NCBI RefSeq assembly: GCF_937981295.1
Contig: NZ_CALJPC010000035.1
Location: 1 to 35,162 of the forward strand
DNA length: 35,162 nt
DNA from: an uncultured Campylobacter sp.
GTDB lineage: Bacteria > Campylobacterota > Campylobacteria > Campylobacterales > Campylobacteraceae
Direction of reading: 5' to 3'
The notes under the pieces were generated by a model, which saw only the letters and a program-made list of their open reading frames with translations, was not told where the DNA came from and made no database searches. Of this stretch, positions 8,477 through 17,343 are shown in pieces (position 1 is the first letter of the stretch; each line of letters starts with the position of its first letter). A program made the position numbers and the translations under genes.

Positions 8477-10108
8477 ATGGAGCTTGTTATAGAGCTATTT
8501 CTTGCGATCACCGCGCTTGCGATAGTGCTAAATATCGTCTTTAAAATTTTTGAAATTCCCACTATCATCGGTTATATCGTTGCAGGCGTGTGCTTTTCGC
8601 AGATCTATAGCCTAAGCAGCGTCGAAAACGCCCATATGTCTGAGCTGGCGGAATTTGGCATTGTCTTTTTGATGTTTACCATCGGGCTTGAGTTTAGCTT
8701 CCATCACCTGATGAGTATGAAAAAGGACGTATTTTTTAATGGCATACTCCAAGTGTTTGGCACCGGTATTATTCTAGCGCTCATCATCGATCAAGCTTTC
8801 GGCGGAAACATAAAAACCGTGATGATTATCGGGCTTGCGCTCGCGCTTAGCTCTACGGCGATCGTGCTAAAAACGCTCAACGAAACAGGCGAAATCAACC
8901 AAAACTACGGGCGCAAGGTGCTTGGCATCCTGCTATTTCAAGACCTCGCCGTCATCCCTATCTTGCTTATGATTGACATATTCGGCTCGACTGACAATAC
9001 CCCCGTGAACTATCTAATCTTAAAAACCGCCGTAAGCGCCGCCATAGTGGTAGTGATCCTTTTTGTGCTCGGCAAATTTGCTTTCAATCGCTTCCTTTAC
9101 TACGTCGTAAGGACGAATTCTAAAGAGATTTTCATCGCGACCATCCTTTTTACCGTCGTGGGGGCTAGCTTTTTGGCGCACGTTTTCGGCTTTTCATATA
9201 CGCTGGGTGCGTTTATCGCGGGCATGCTTATTGCGGAGACCGAGTACAAACACGAGATAGAAGCCGATCTCACGCCGTTTCGAGACATACTGCTCGGACT
9301 TTTTTTTATCACGATCGGCATGCAGATAAATTTCGAAGTCATCGTCTCGCACTATGGGCTAATTCTACTCGCTATTATCGTTATAATGGCGCTTAAAACG
9401 GGAGTGATTTACGCGATCTTATTTCTCTCGACCGGCAAAAGGATAGCGCTAAAAGCGGCGCTGTCGCTATGCCAGATAGGTGAGTTCGCGCTTGCGATCT
9501 TTTCGCTGTTGATGAGCCGCGATATGCTAAGTAAGGAAAACGGGCAAATTTTAATTACAGTCGTAACCGCGACTATGATTTTAACGCCGTTTATTCTTAA
9601 GAATTTAAACAAAATCGCCAACCGTTTCGAGTCCAAGGTTGAAAAGCTCGAAGATGAGGAGCATAAAACTCAAATCCCGCCGATGAAAAATCACATCATT
9701 GTAGCAGGCTACGGCAGGATAGGGCAGGAAGTGGTGCTACGCCTGAAGGATCAGGGGCTGCTATACGTAGTTGCCGAGAGTGATTTAGAGCTTGTGGATC
9801 TGGGCAAATCGCGCGGAGAGAACATATACTTTGTAAATATAATGCAAAAAACCGCGATCGACGAGCTGCATGCGCGCGATGCGTCGGTCATCATCCTAAC
9901 GATCGCAAATCAGCAAAAGCTCGACATCGTTGCTAAGATGCTAAACGGCTCTAATTTAAAAGCAAATATCATAGTGATGCATACGGGTGCCGATCCACAA
10001 AGCGAGCTGCAGAGCGAATACGGTGAAAATTTTATCTTCGTAAAAAAGGAGAGAGTAGTAGCCAATGCGCTTTTACAAGAGGCGCTGAAATGCAAGCTAA
10101 CGCAGTAG
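8477..10108 (+). CDS. kefB: Monovalent cation:proton antiporter (CPA2 family, KefB-like)
   Basis: This 543-residue inner-membrane protein has a transporter domain (about 5-385) of some 12 hydrophobic helices, including the conserved family stretches FGIVFLMFTIGLEFS and GLALALSSTAIVLKTL. A cytoplasmic TrkA-N/RCK nucleotide-binding domain follows, starting at HIIVAGYGRIG (GYGRIG about 411-416). Such proteins exchange K+ or Na+ for protons, with gating by NAD(H) or thiol ligands through the RCK domain. The length fits a Kef-type antiporter lacking the long C-terminal tail of E. coli KefB. The ATG is preceded by GGGAG. Its position after hspR follows what I recall of C. jejuni gene order. The exact ion is not determinable here. 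Confidence 0.9.
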   Translation: MELVIELFLAITALAIVLNIVFKIFEIPTIIGYIVAGVCFSQIYSLSSVENAHMSELAEFGIVFLMFTIGLEFSFHHLMSMKKDVFFNGILQVFGTGIILALIIDQAFGGNIKTVMIIGLALALSSTAIVLKTLNETGEINQNYGRKVLGILLFQDLAVIPILLMIDIFGSTDNTPVNYLILKTAVSAAIVVVILFVLGKFAFNRFLYYVVRTNSKEIFIATILFTVVGASFLAHVFGFSYTLGAFIAGMLIAETEYKHEIEADLTPFRDILLGLFFITIGMQINFEVIVSHYGLILLAIIVIMALKTGVIYAILFLSTGKRIALKAALSLCQIGEFALAIFSLLMSRDMLSKENGQILITVVTATMILTPFILKNLNKIANRFESKVEKLEDEEHKTQIPPMKNHIIVAGYGRIGQEVVLRLKDQGLLYVVAESDLELVDLGKSRGENIYFVNIMQKTAIDELHARDASVIILTIANQQKLDIVAKMLNGSNLKANIIVMHTGADPQSELQSEYGENFIFVKKERVVANALLQEALKCKLTQ

Positions 10109-10114
10109 CCTTGA

Positions 10115-10138
10115 GCGTTTAAGATCAAATTTAAACGC
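10115..10138 (+). terminator. Weak hairpin after kefB
   Basis: GCGTTTAA (10115-10122) pairs with TTAAACGC (10131-10138) around an 8-nt loop, seven bases after the kefB stop. It is followed by ATTTGCT rather than a T-run, so termination would be weak or factor-dependent. The remaining spacer to 10399 shows no gene. Confidence 0.35.
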
Positions 10139-10399
10139 ATTTGCTATGCCTAAAATCTCCACGCTCTTTATTTTCTTACTTCTATACTCAGCTAATTTAA
10201 AGCGTTTTAATGAACGTAGATAAATAGATATATTTAAATGGTAGGCTTGCAAATTTAAAGATGCAAAGTGCTGCTTTGGATTGATTTAAATTCTAAATTT
10301 AAGCTGTCATTCCACAGCAAAGGGGTACTCCGACAAGGAGCTGATGAAGTATATTCGCGCGATAAAGTTATTTAAAAATTCGTTTAAATTTTACTAATT

Positions 10400-11499
10400 T
10401 CACTCTTTTATCTCTTTATAAACGCTTAAGTTGCGTGCTAGGCAAACGATGGTCGTTATAAACAATATCGGAGCTATCGGCAAATACAGATACCCAAGAA
10501 TCAGAGCCATATTATCGTAACTTCGTCCTTGAGAAAAGAGCAACTCCGAGAGTGGGAGATACAAAACTAGCGTCACAATCGCAAAATTTTCTATCGCGAA
10601 AATCGTATTGCTTTTTTTGGGATTTTCTACGAAAAGTTTGCTGTATCTGCGCTTTGAAAAGAAAAATATAATCGTGCAAACGGCGCTAACTATAAACGCC
10701 CAGTGTAATTCGTACGAATCCGATAAAAATAAAATCAAAAAACCGTTGTCGCAAAACTCGCGAAAGCAAATCTGATCAAACGGTGAAGTTGATATTTTTG
10801 CTTTAAATTTTTTGCAATTTGTTCTAGAGCTTTGCCGTATTCCAGCGCCTCCTCTCTTCTTTGGATAGATTCTGCTTCAAGACTCGCGTCATTAAATTTT
10901 TGCTCAAATTTAGCGGCTTCATCTTGAGTGCCTTGCGCCTTGCCGTTTGTTTTGTTAAAATTTTGCTCGCCGGAAATTTTATCAGCGACCGCTCCGCCGA
11001 TTTTTGTCTGCGATTTTAGTGCCGGTAGATACACGGTCTCATCGGCGTTAAATTCCGGATTTGCGTTATATGTTATTATCGCCACCGGAATAGCGATAAA
11101 AATAGCGGGTATAATCTGACGTGTATCCCAGTCTATGTGATATTTTATCTGTAAATAAAATCCGATTAAAGCATAAAGGACGTAAAATATCGCAGCCACA
11201 TGTATCCATATAAGCATAAAGGCCTTATCTGCATCACTAAATAAAAGCAGGGCATATTTTTTATACTTCAGCCTGTTTAGGCAGACGAGTATATTTATCG
11301 CAGATAGCGCGAGCATGCATAAAAACGACATTATGGGCGCATCATGTACAAACGTAAGAAACACGATGATATAAATCAGGAAGGTCAAAAGTGTCCCAAA
11401 AAACAGATATCTACAAAAGCGAAATCTATCGTAGCTTTTTAAAATTTCTTGCGGAATTTGGCTGATGTCCGCGGGGATTTTGTCTTTTTGCGTTTGCAT
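10400..11499 (-). pseudogene. Polytopic membrane protein split by a frameshift at a T6 run
   Basis: Two overlapping frames belong together: 11499-10735 (254 residues) and 10738-10400 (112 residues, whose only start is a TTG inside the overlap). The first ends FAFASFATTVF-stop; the second continues LILFLSDSYELHWAF, which completes one transmembrane helix. The switch point is a run of six T on the minus strand (10737-10742). One extra T, or a -1 slip, would give a single 366-residue protein. That protein has two similar halves, each starting with a basic/aromatic segment (RFCRYLFFGTLL; HRLIRFAFASFA) and then four hydrophobic helices, joined by a charged linker (about 155-235). I do not recognise the family. 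It may be a pseudogene, a true slippage site or a sequence error. Confidence 0.65.
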
Positions 11500-11559
11500 T
11501 TTACCGCCTTTCCTGGTTATTTTAGCTCAAATTTTGCTTTTTTACTCCGTAGCGTTTTA

Positions 11560-11632
11560 AATTTAATGAAGCGAGATTTTTTTGGCTTGCTTCTTTTTTA
11601 GCAGGCAAACAATCTCGATTTTGCATTAAATT
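11560..11632. repeat. 73-nt nested imperfect inverted repeat
   Basis: AATTTAATG (11560-11568) pairs with CATTAAATT (11624-11632), CGAGATT (11572-11578) with AATCTCG (11611-11617), and an inner imperfect pair (GGCTTGC / GCAGGCAAA) closes on a T-rich loop. It lies between two minus-strand genes. It may terminate the methyltransferase transcript, be a structured RNA, or be a small mobile repeat. Confidence 0.5.
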
Positions 11633-11765
11633 TTTAAAAATGAATACTTACCGGCTCTTGCAATTTTATCGATAAAATTTTTAGCAAGCTAAATTTACGC
11701 TTCTTTTCTAGCTAAATTTAGCTTCAAAATTTATCCTGCTTCATTCATAAAATAAGACAACCAAG

Positions 11766-12575
11766 CTAAAGCTCATCCATTTTATCCACCCGCACGAACG
11801 CCCAGTGCATAAAATCCCGCTTTGGCTCGTATTTGCCGCTGTTAAAATACTCCGCCAGCCGCGCCTCCTCCGCTTCGTTTAACTCGCCGCCTAGCATCCA
11901 GCGCGTCTTTTGTATGAGCTCCTGCGCGCTTGTTTCTGGGCCCGCATGACACTTAGCCTTTATGTAGCTTAGGCTTGGCAAATAGCCCATTTGAAATAAA
12001 ATATTGATGAGATAGACGAAGTCGGGCCTCTTTTGCACGTCGCGCCCCAGCGCCTGCAAAATCCGCTCATCTACGAAGCTGCCGCCCACCTTAAACGTGA
12101 TGTAAAGCGCCTTTTTGGTCTTTGAAAGAAGCTTGTTAAGCGCAGCTTTTAGATCGTCCACCTCAAGGCAGCGTGAGGCAAAAACCACGTCGCACGCGGG
12201 CACGTCCGACCAGTCGTCCTCAAAGGCTTTTTGCGCAAATTTTGCGTTTTTTGCGCCGTAAATTTGAGCATTCTCGCGGGCAAATTCCAGCATTTTGGGC
12301 GAAAAATCGTAGCCGTAAATTTGATCCACCTTTTCCGCCGCCAGCACGCTTAGCGCGCCTGCGCCGCACGCGAAATTAAGCAGCGTGGAAGCACCCGAAA
12401 AATCTACGCGTGATAGAAAGTCCCGCGCATAGGCGCTTTTCATCACGCCCTCGTTGAAGCTGGGCGCCTTTTTGTCCCAATGCTCGGCCAGTTTTTTGCC
12501 GAATGAGCTTTTTGCCTTTTGCGTCTTATAAAGCGCGTCAAAGTCGATCTCATCGTAGTTTGAAACTAAAATCAT
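11766..12575 (-). CDS. Class I SAM-dependent methyltransferase
   Basis: I place the start at the ATG at 12575 (269 residues) because AAAGGA lies seven bases before it. A longer frame opening at 12614 has no ribosome site. The Rossmann core (about 55-165) has motif I as LLNFACGAGALS (65-76), with Asn in place of the usual Asp of VLDxGCGxG. The acidic SAM-ribose residue is Asp90 in YGYDFSPKML, and an ACDVVFASR strand is motif IV-like. The C-terminal 100 residues are family-specific, with a basic, Trp-containing segment (KTRWMLGGEL). It resembles small-molecule methyltransferases of the UbiE/arsenite type only in general fold. The substrate is unknown and its neighbours give no clue. Confidence 0.75.
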   Translation of the reverse strand: MILVSNYDEIDFDALYKTQKAKSSFGKKLAEHWDKKAPSFNEGVMKSAYARDFLSRVDFSGASTLLNFACGAGALSVLAAEKVDQIYGYDFSPKMLEFARENAQIYGAKNAKFAQKAFEDDWSDVPACDVVFASRCLEVDDLKAALNKLLSKTKKALYITFKVGGSFVDERILQALGRDVQKRPDFVYLINILFQMGYLPSLSYIKAKCHAGPETSAQELIQKTRWMLGGELNEAEEARLAEYFNSGKYEPKRDFMHWAFVRVDKMDEL

Positions 12576-12846
12576 AACTATCCTTTCTAAAATTTTGCGA
12601 GCGGACCACACCATTTTTTCGTTAAATTTTAACGTAAATTTTCATATCGTACTCAAGCCGCTTGGAATTTTAAACCGTCAAGCAAAAGCAGCGATACATG
12701 ATCGTTTTTATATATTTTATTCGCCTGCGATCCTTTAAATTTTCACCGAACGATCGAAGCTAAATTTTAAAAGTCCGCTCATAAATCAAAATTTTTAGTC
12801 TGTCGCCCGCACTTGTTCGCTCCGCATTTAAATCGCCGCTGTAGAT

Positions 12847-13308
12847 TTATTGCAAAGCTCCCAATCTAGCCGCTATCACTTTTTGCATCGCTTGATTTTT
12901 CTTGTTTTTGGCTAAAATTTGCAGTCTCCTTTTGCCGATACGTTTGTCGGCGGCCTTTAGGATATTTGTAAGCCCCCATTCATCGGCACCAAAGTGCTTT
13001 GCAAACAGCTCCTCTTTGGGCGTGTCGATATATTCGCGTATAAGCTCACCGATGTCGCTTATGTCGTTACCATACGGATAAATTTTCGCTAGAGCGCCCT
13101 GTGCTAGGCTTTTTACGCCGCCGCTTTTTAGCACGAAATCCTTCGGATAATCAAAAATAATCTCGCCCGCAAACGTGATAAAATATCGCGGTAAATCCGT
13201 GCTGCCGCGCCTGCTCTGCATCCTATAAACCGTGCAGTGGAGCCTAAAATCAATGCTTTCATCTACAATTTCGTAAAGCCGTTTTGCAAGCTTGCTCCAA
13301 CGTTTCAT
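12847..13308 (-). CDS. Small conserved protein, resembles the SF0329 family
   Basis: This 153-residue soluble protein has an ATG preceded by AAGGGGG. The N-terminus MKRWSKLAKRLYE, followed by RLHCTVYRMQS and RYFITFAGEIIFDY, recalls the SF0329 family of uncharacterised bacterial proteins (start MKWSKLKK, then H-x-T-x-Y-R and W-I-T-x-D-G-x-E); this is from memory, not a search. The C-terminal third is Lys/Arg-rich (KAADKRIGKRRLQILAKNKK) and looks like a helical, possibly nucleic-acid-binding tail. It stands alone with spacers on both sides. The function is unknown. Confidence 0.6.
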   Translation of the reverse strand: MKRWSKLAKRLYEIVDESIDFRLHCTVYRMQSRRGSTDLPRYFITFAGEIIFDYPKDFVLKSGGVKSLAQGALAKIYPYGNDISDIGELIREYIDTPKEELFAKHFGADEWGLTNILKAADKRIGKRRLQILAKNKKNQAMQKVIAARLGALQ

Positions 13309-13441
13309 TTTGCCCCCTTATCTATTTGTCGCCTCTTGCGGTTTCGCGCGTAGCTTTTGCCGCTCTTTGCGACGATCGCACTTGAAAGCTGCGCGCCTTT
13401 TCTATATTTTTTGTAAATTCGCTTTGTAAAATTCTGCCTCG

Positions 13442-13975
13442 CTAAACGGTCTCCCAAAATCTAGACTCCGTCTTGATCACGCCTCGGTTTTTCTCGCGTA
13501 AAATTTGCAAAAATTCTTTAAAGCTCGGCGTAAAAATCGAAGCGGCGGGCACAAATTTATACTCTCGCTCGCCGTCTCGCTCGGGCTCGTTCGTGCTGCC
13601 GCGTTCAAGTTCGCTCGCGCCGCCTGCGAAGCAGATCCGCCAAATCCTAGCATGATTTATCCGTATTTTTGTGACTTCAAGCGCCAAAATTTGCTCAAAT
13701 TTATACCTCGCCGCGAGCTTCTGTCCATCAAAAACGTAGATAAAATCCTGATCAAACCAAAGGCTCTCGCACGAGATAAAAAACCGCTCCAGCCAGAACA
13801 AAAACGGCCTCACGGAAAGCCTTTTTACCGCGCTTGCTTCGCTTATCCCATCTATCGCGGCAAGCTGATGTGGGCTAAGCTTGCGAGTATTGCGGCAAAA
13901 GAGCGTCCAAACAATCCCGCCAAGAAGCAAGACGCTAAAAATAACGATTAAAATTTGAATTAAAGCTTCAGCCAT
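13442..13975 (-). CDS. Hypothetical membrane-anchored protein
   Basis: A 177-residue protein with one N-terminal transmembrane helix (about 5-27: LIQILIVIFSVLLLGGIVWTL) followed by a cytoplasmic domain with alternating hydrophobic strands (FIYVFDGQKLAARYKFEQILALEVTKI) that could form a PH-like beta fold. Its ATG overlaps the end of the upstream gene by 8 nt and has no ribosome site of its own, so it is probably translated by coupling. Residues about 118-135 are a charged Gly/Glu/Arg loop. I do not recognise the family. It probably works with the upstream gene. Confidence 0.6.
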   Translation of the reverse strand: MAEALIQILIVIFSVLLLGGIVWTLFCRNTRKLSPHQLAAIDGISEASAVKRLSVRPFLFWLERFFISCESLWFDQDFIYVFDGQKLAARYKFEQILALEVTKIRINHARIWRICFAGGASELERGSTNEPERDGEREYKFVPAASIFTPSFKEFLQILREKNRGVIKTESRFWETV

Positions 13976-14651
13976 TTAAAATTCTAAGTCCTTTTACAAA
14001 TGCGAATTTCACCTCCGTATCGCCCCAAAACAAACTCCTGCTAAAATCCGCCTCCGCGCCGTTTGCAAGCTCCTCGTAAAGCTTATAAAATCGCCCTTTG
14101 TGCGTGCAATCGCTTAGGCAGACGTTAAAAAACGCCTCCGCCGCGTCCCTGCCGCCGAAATAATATACAAAGTAGATCGGGTACAGATCGAAGGCGCTTA
14201 GATTTTTGTTAAATTTAGCCCCACATTGCGTCATAAACTCCACCGCCTTTTGTTTGTCCTCAAAAAGCTCAAAAATAGGCAGCGCGCAGTCCTTGATAGC
14301 CGCGCTAATTTCCCGCACGCTGGGCTCAAAGCTAGCGCCCGCGAGCTGCCAGTCGCGAAACTGCCTGCGCGGCGTGAGATAGCTCAGATACGATACGAAA
14401 ACAAGGTCGGTCGAGTAGGGTAGCTCCTCTTGCATCAGCTTTTTTAGGCGCTTACAGTAGATCGCGATCTGCGGCAGGATGCTTACGCTGCCGGCGTAGT
14501 TGCGCATGCTGGAACTAAAATAAATTTCAAATAAAATCTCCTTGTTGCTTGCGAGCTTCGTTAGTTTTTGCCCCTTTTGCGTGGGCTTGAAGTCCGTGAA
14601 ATTTGCCGCGATCTCGGCGCAGCCGTTTAAAAATATCTCTCGCGGAGTTAT
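13968..14651 (-). CDS. Conserved-looking hypothetical protein, apparent ATA start
   Basis: The frame opens after a stop at 14661-14663. The first ATG is at 14507 and would give 179 residues, but no ribosome site precedes it. The sequence before it reads as ordinary protein (FKPTQKGQKLTKLASNKEIL, then FEIYFSSSMRNYAGS) with no in-frame ATG, GTG or TTG. AAAGGA followed five bases later by ATA (14649-14651) is exactly where a start should be, giving 227 residues. Either ATA is used or a normal ATG has mutated. The protein is soluble with many aromatic residues (WQLAGASFEP, FDLYPIYFVYYFGG); the family is not recognised. It overlaps the next gene by 8 nt, so the pair is an operon. Confidence 0.55.
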   Translation of the reverse strand: MTPREIFLNGCAEIAANFTDFKPTQKGQKLTKLASNKEILFEIYFSSSMRNYAGSVSILPQIAIYCKRLKKLMQEELPYSTDLVFVSYLSYLTPRRQFRDWQLAGASFEPSVREISAAIKDCALPIFELFEDKQKAVEFMTQCGAKFNKNLSAFDLYPIYFVYYFGGRDAAEAFFNVCLSDCTHKGRFYKLYEELANGAEADFSRSLFWGDTEVKFAFVKGLRILNG

Positions 14652-14847
14652 GATTTTCCTTTAAATTTATCGTTTAAATTTAGACGTTTTTGCTCGCTAG
14701 CAATTCGGCTTGCCGCTTACGTTACCGCAGTCGCGACTCGCAAGCTTGCGTTTTATAGGGTGCGCCGTTTACCGCCTAAAAGTTATTCTATACGCGCAAT
14801 TTTACCCCAATTCGGCTAAATTTAACGGCGCTACGTGCCCGTAAAAT

Positions 14848-15215
14848 TTATAATCTATCCTCATATCTTTCGTAGTTTATGCCGTAGATTTTATCGATAT
14901 TTTCGGCGTTTATGAGCTGCTCGCTGCGCCCGAAAGCTAAAATTTCGCCGTCTTTTATAAACAGCGTCAAGCTTGAAACGAATTTTGCATGCCGCGGGTA
15001 GTGCGTCGTCTGCACGAAGGTGTAGCCCTCATCTCCCAGCGCTTTTATCATCTCGAGCAGCTTGATCTGATTGCCAAAATCCAGCCCGTTTGTAGGCTCG
15101 TCCATAAAGATCACTTTCGCGCCCTGAACCAGCGTGCGCACGATATACGCCAGCTGCCGCCGCTTGAAATTTCGCCTTTTAAGATTCTGTCTTTATGCGG
15201 ATTGCGCTTAGAATT
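14848..15215 (-). pseudogene. Remnant of an ABC transporter ATPase (iron/siderophore type)
   Basis: The intact part (97 codons from 15141) is only the C-terminal half of an ATP-binding subunit: Walker B and D-loop KVIFMDEPTNGLD, switch His in FVQTTHYPRHA, and a FecE-like ending NIDKIYGINYE. Upstream, a second frame (15156-15215) reads NPHKDRILKGEISSGG, the start of the signature motif. The reading frame changes just where S-G-G should run into (E)RQLAYIVRTL, so a small deletion lies at about 15157-15164. No Walker A or Q-loop can be found further upstream, and no permease or binding-protein gene is near. It cannot make a working ATPase and is a decaying remnant, possibly of iron, haem or siderophore import. 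Confidence 0.8.
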
Positions 15216-15463
15216 TTATATCGTCGCTTTTTTGAAATTTGTATCGCTACAAATAAAATTTTATCGAGGTTTAAAATTTGATGCCGTGTTGTTGCGCTGC
15301 GTAAAATTTCAATAACGCGCTAAATTTTAAACGGCGCGTAAAATCAAGCATTGCGCTAAATTTCAAGTTACGCGCCGAATTTAGCTCGCGCGACAAATCA
15401 AACGCGCCGCCTAATAAAAGCGGTATAAAATTTGTTCGCGCGATAAAACCCGTCCTTCGGCGC

Positions 15464-16102
15464 TTAGGCGTATAAAATTCTACCCAGGCGGATCATGTTC
15501 GAGCCGCATTTGATCGCGAGCTCAAAATCATCGCTCATCCCCATCGAGCAGATCCGCGCGCCGTGCGGTACGAGCGCATCAAAGATCTCGCGGCTCACCT
15601 CGAAGCTTCGCGCGATCTGTGCGGGCTCGCTCACATGCGCGCCGATGCTCATCACGCCGATTAAATTTAGATTTTTGCACTCCTGCTTGATGCGTAAAAA
15701 CTCCTCCACCGCGCGGTTTTTATCGAGCCCCGTTTTGGAGCTCTCGCCCGCAGCGTTGATCTCCAGCAGCGTATCTAGCGGATAAGTTAGCCGCTTATTC
15801 ACGGCAAGCGCGAGTTCATAGGAGTTGCAGCTCTGCCACAGCGTCGGGCGCAGAGCGATGAGCTGATTGATTTTGTTGCTTTGCAGCGTGCCGATGAAGT
15901 GCCACTTTAGCGGCAGTTCGCGCAATGCCTCGCTTTTGCGCTTCAGCTCCTGCACCCTGTTTTCGCCGAATGCGATCTGTCCTTGCGAATACAGCTTGCG
16001 CACCTCATCCGTGCCTACGTTTTTGCTTACCGCGACTAGCTGCACTTCGCCCGAGCCTGCTTTCGCAGCCTCAATGCGCTTTAAAATTTCATCCAGCCTC
16101 AT
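15464..16102 (-). CDS. yggS: YggS/PLPBP-family pyridoxal-phosphate homeostasis protein
   Basis: This 212-residue single-domain TIM-barrel protein is a little shorter than the E. coli one (234). The PLP lysine is Lys27 in LVAVSKNVG. Other family motifs are FGENRVQEL, KWHFIGTLQSNK, and the phosphate-binding end CSMGMSDDFELAIKCGSNMIRLGR. It binds PLP without enzymatic activity and balances cytoplasmic vitamin B6 and amino-acid pools (family knowledge). Its ATG overlaps the rseP stop by 4 nt (16099-16102), so the two are co-translated. It is the last gene of the pyrD-to-yggS string. Confidence 0.93.
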   Translation of the reverse strand: MRLDEILKRIEAAKAGSGEVQLVAVSKNVGTDEVRKLYSQGQIAFGENRVQELKRKSEALRELPLKWHFIGTLQSNKINQLIALRPTLWQSCNSYELALAVNKRLTYPLDTLLEINAAGESSKTGLDKNRAVEEFLRIKQECKNLNLIGVMSIGAHVSEPAQIARSFEVSREIFDALVPHGARICSMGMSDDFELAIKCGSNMIRLGRILYA

Positions 16103-17214
16103 TTGTAAAATCCCAAAATTCTAGCGAAATCATTCAGCACCGTAAATATCATCAAAAGCGCCAAAATTCCCATTCCTACGTAGCTGGCACCCACAAATAC
16201 TCGCTTTGGTACGGGGCGGCGGAAGATGAGCTCAAAGAGATTAAATGCGATGTGCCCGCCGTCGAGCGCGGGGATCGGAAAGAGATTGATGAGCCCTAAA
16301 TTTACCGATATTAGCGCCACGAGCGCGAGCAGGACCGCCGCGCCGTAATTGACCGCCTTTGAAGTGATGTCCGTAATAGCGACGATGCCGCCCATCTCCT
16401 TTGGCGAAACGACGCCGCTGGCGAGCTTTTCGAGGCCTACCAAGATGAGCTTTGATGCCTCCATCGTCTGATCCCACGCGAAGCTAAGCGAGCTAGCGCC
16501 CTTGTGATATAGCGTCACGGTCGCGTTGTAATCGGGCGAAATACCGATGAGCGGCACTCTGATGCTCTCGCGCCAGATGGTTTTTTTCTCGCCGAGCTTC
16601 GGCGTGAGCTGTAGGCTCATCCGCTCGCCGCCGCGCATGATTTCCAAACTTAGAGGCGCTGCGGTTACCTGCTTTGAGATGTCGTCCCACTCGCGGATCC
16701 GCTTGCCGTCGATTGATAAAATTTCATCGTTTAGCATTATCCCTGCGCTTGCCGCGGCGGAGCCTGGCGAAATTTTGCCGACCTTGGGTGCGAGCTTTTC
16801 GACGCCGATATAGCCCAGCGCGATGTAGATCAAAAACGCAAGCAGCAGGTTAAAAAACGGTCCTGCAAAAAGTATAATTATGCGCGCGATCGGGCCTTTG
16901 GAGTTGTAGCTATCAGGATCCGCGCTTACTGCGGCGGGATCCAAATCCTCCTGCCCCTTAAGGCTCACGTAGCCTCCCAGAGGGATCGCGCTGATGGCGT
17001 ACTGCGTCGCGCCGATGCGCTTGGTAAAGACCTTCTCGCCGAAGCCCACGCTAAAGACGTTCACCCCCACGCCCAGCGCCCGCGCCGCCAAAAAATGCCC
17101 CAGCTCGTGGAAAAAGATGAGAAAGCTGATCGCCAGCACCGTGACCATAAAATTTATCGAGTAAAAATAAAATCCGACCGCGAGGATCGCCAGCGTTAAA
17201 ATTATGCTTTTCAA
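16099..17214 (-). CDS. rseP: RseP-like site-2 zinc metalloprotease (M50)
   Basis: This 371-residue inner-membrane protein uses a TTG start at 17214, with AAAGG upstream. The zinc motif HELGH is at 36-40, within the first conserved helix. One PDZ domain (about 125-205; AASAGIMLNDEILSIDGKRI) sits in the periplasm. The second catalytic motif NLFPIPALDGGH provides the third zinc ligand. M50 proteases cut anti-sigma factors or remnant signal peptides within the membrane; which substrate applies in Campylobacter is not established. In related genomes I recall it directly after pgsA. Here the two are separated by a restriction-modification insertion, so it may rely on its own promoter, none of which is obvious in 17215-17343. 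Confidence 0.92.
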   Translation of the reverse strand: MKSIILTLAILAVGFYFYSINFMVTVLAISFLIFFHELGHFLAARALGVGVNVFSVGFGEKVFTKRIGATQYAISAIPLGGYVSLKGQEDLDPAAVSADPDSYNSKGPIARIIILFAGPFFNLLLAFLIYIALGYIGVEKLAPKVGKISPGSAAASAGIMLNDEILSIDGKRIREWDDISKQVTAAPLSLEIMRGGERMSLQLTPKLGEKKTIWRESIRVPLIGISPDYNATVTLYHKGASSLSFAWDQTMEASKLILVGLEKLASGVVSPKEMGGIVAITDITSKAVNYGAAVLLALVALISVNLGLINLFPIPALDGGHIAFNLFELIFRRPVPKRVFVGASYVGMGILALLMIFTVLNDFARILGFYK

Positions 17215-17343
17215 ATTTCAGACCTTTGTAAAAAATGGGCTAAGCTTACTATGATTTTGTAAATTTTAAGCTTATAAAAGAGATTATCTAAAAGCGTAGT
17301 GGTGGTATAAACATGCTTTTAAAATATATGAATTTAAAATTTT

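Noticed and set aside
12575..12614. Longer start of the methyltransferase at 12614
   Set aside because: No ribosome site, and AAAGGA precedes the internal ATG at 12575; the extra 13 residues look like translated leader.
14968..15141. A functional short ABC protein of 97 residues
   Set aside because: Without Walker A, Q-loop and signature motif it cannot bind and hydrolyse ATP; the signature half found in another frame shows a broken gene.
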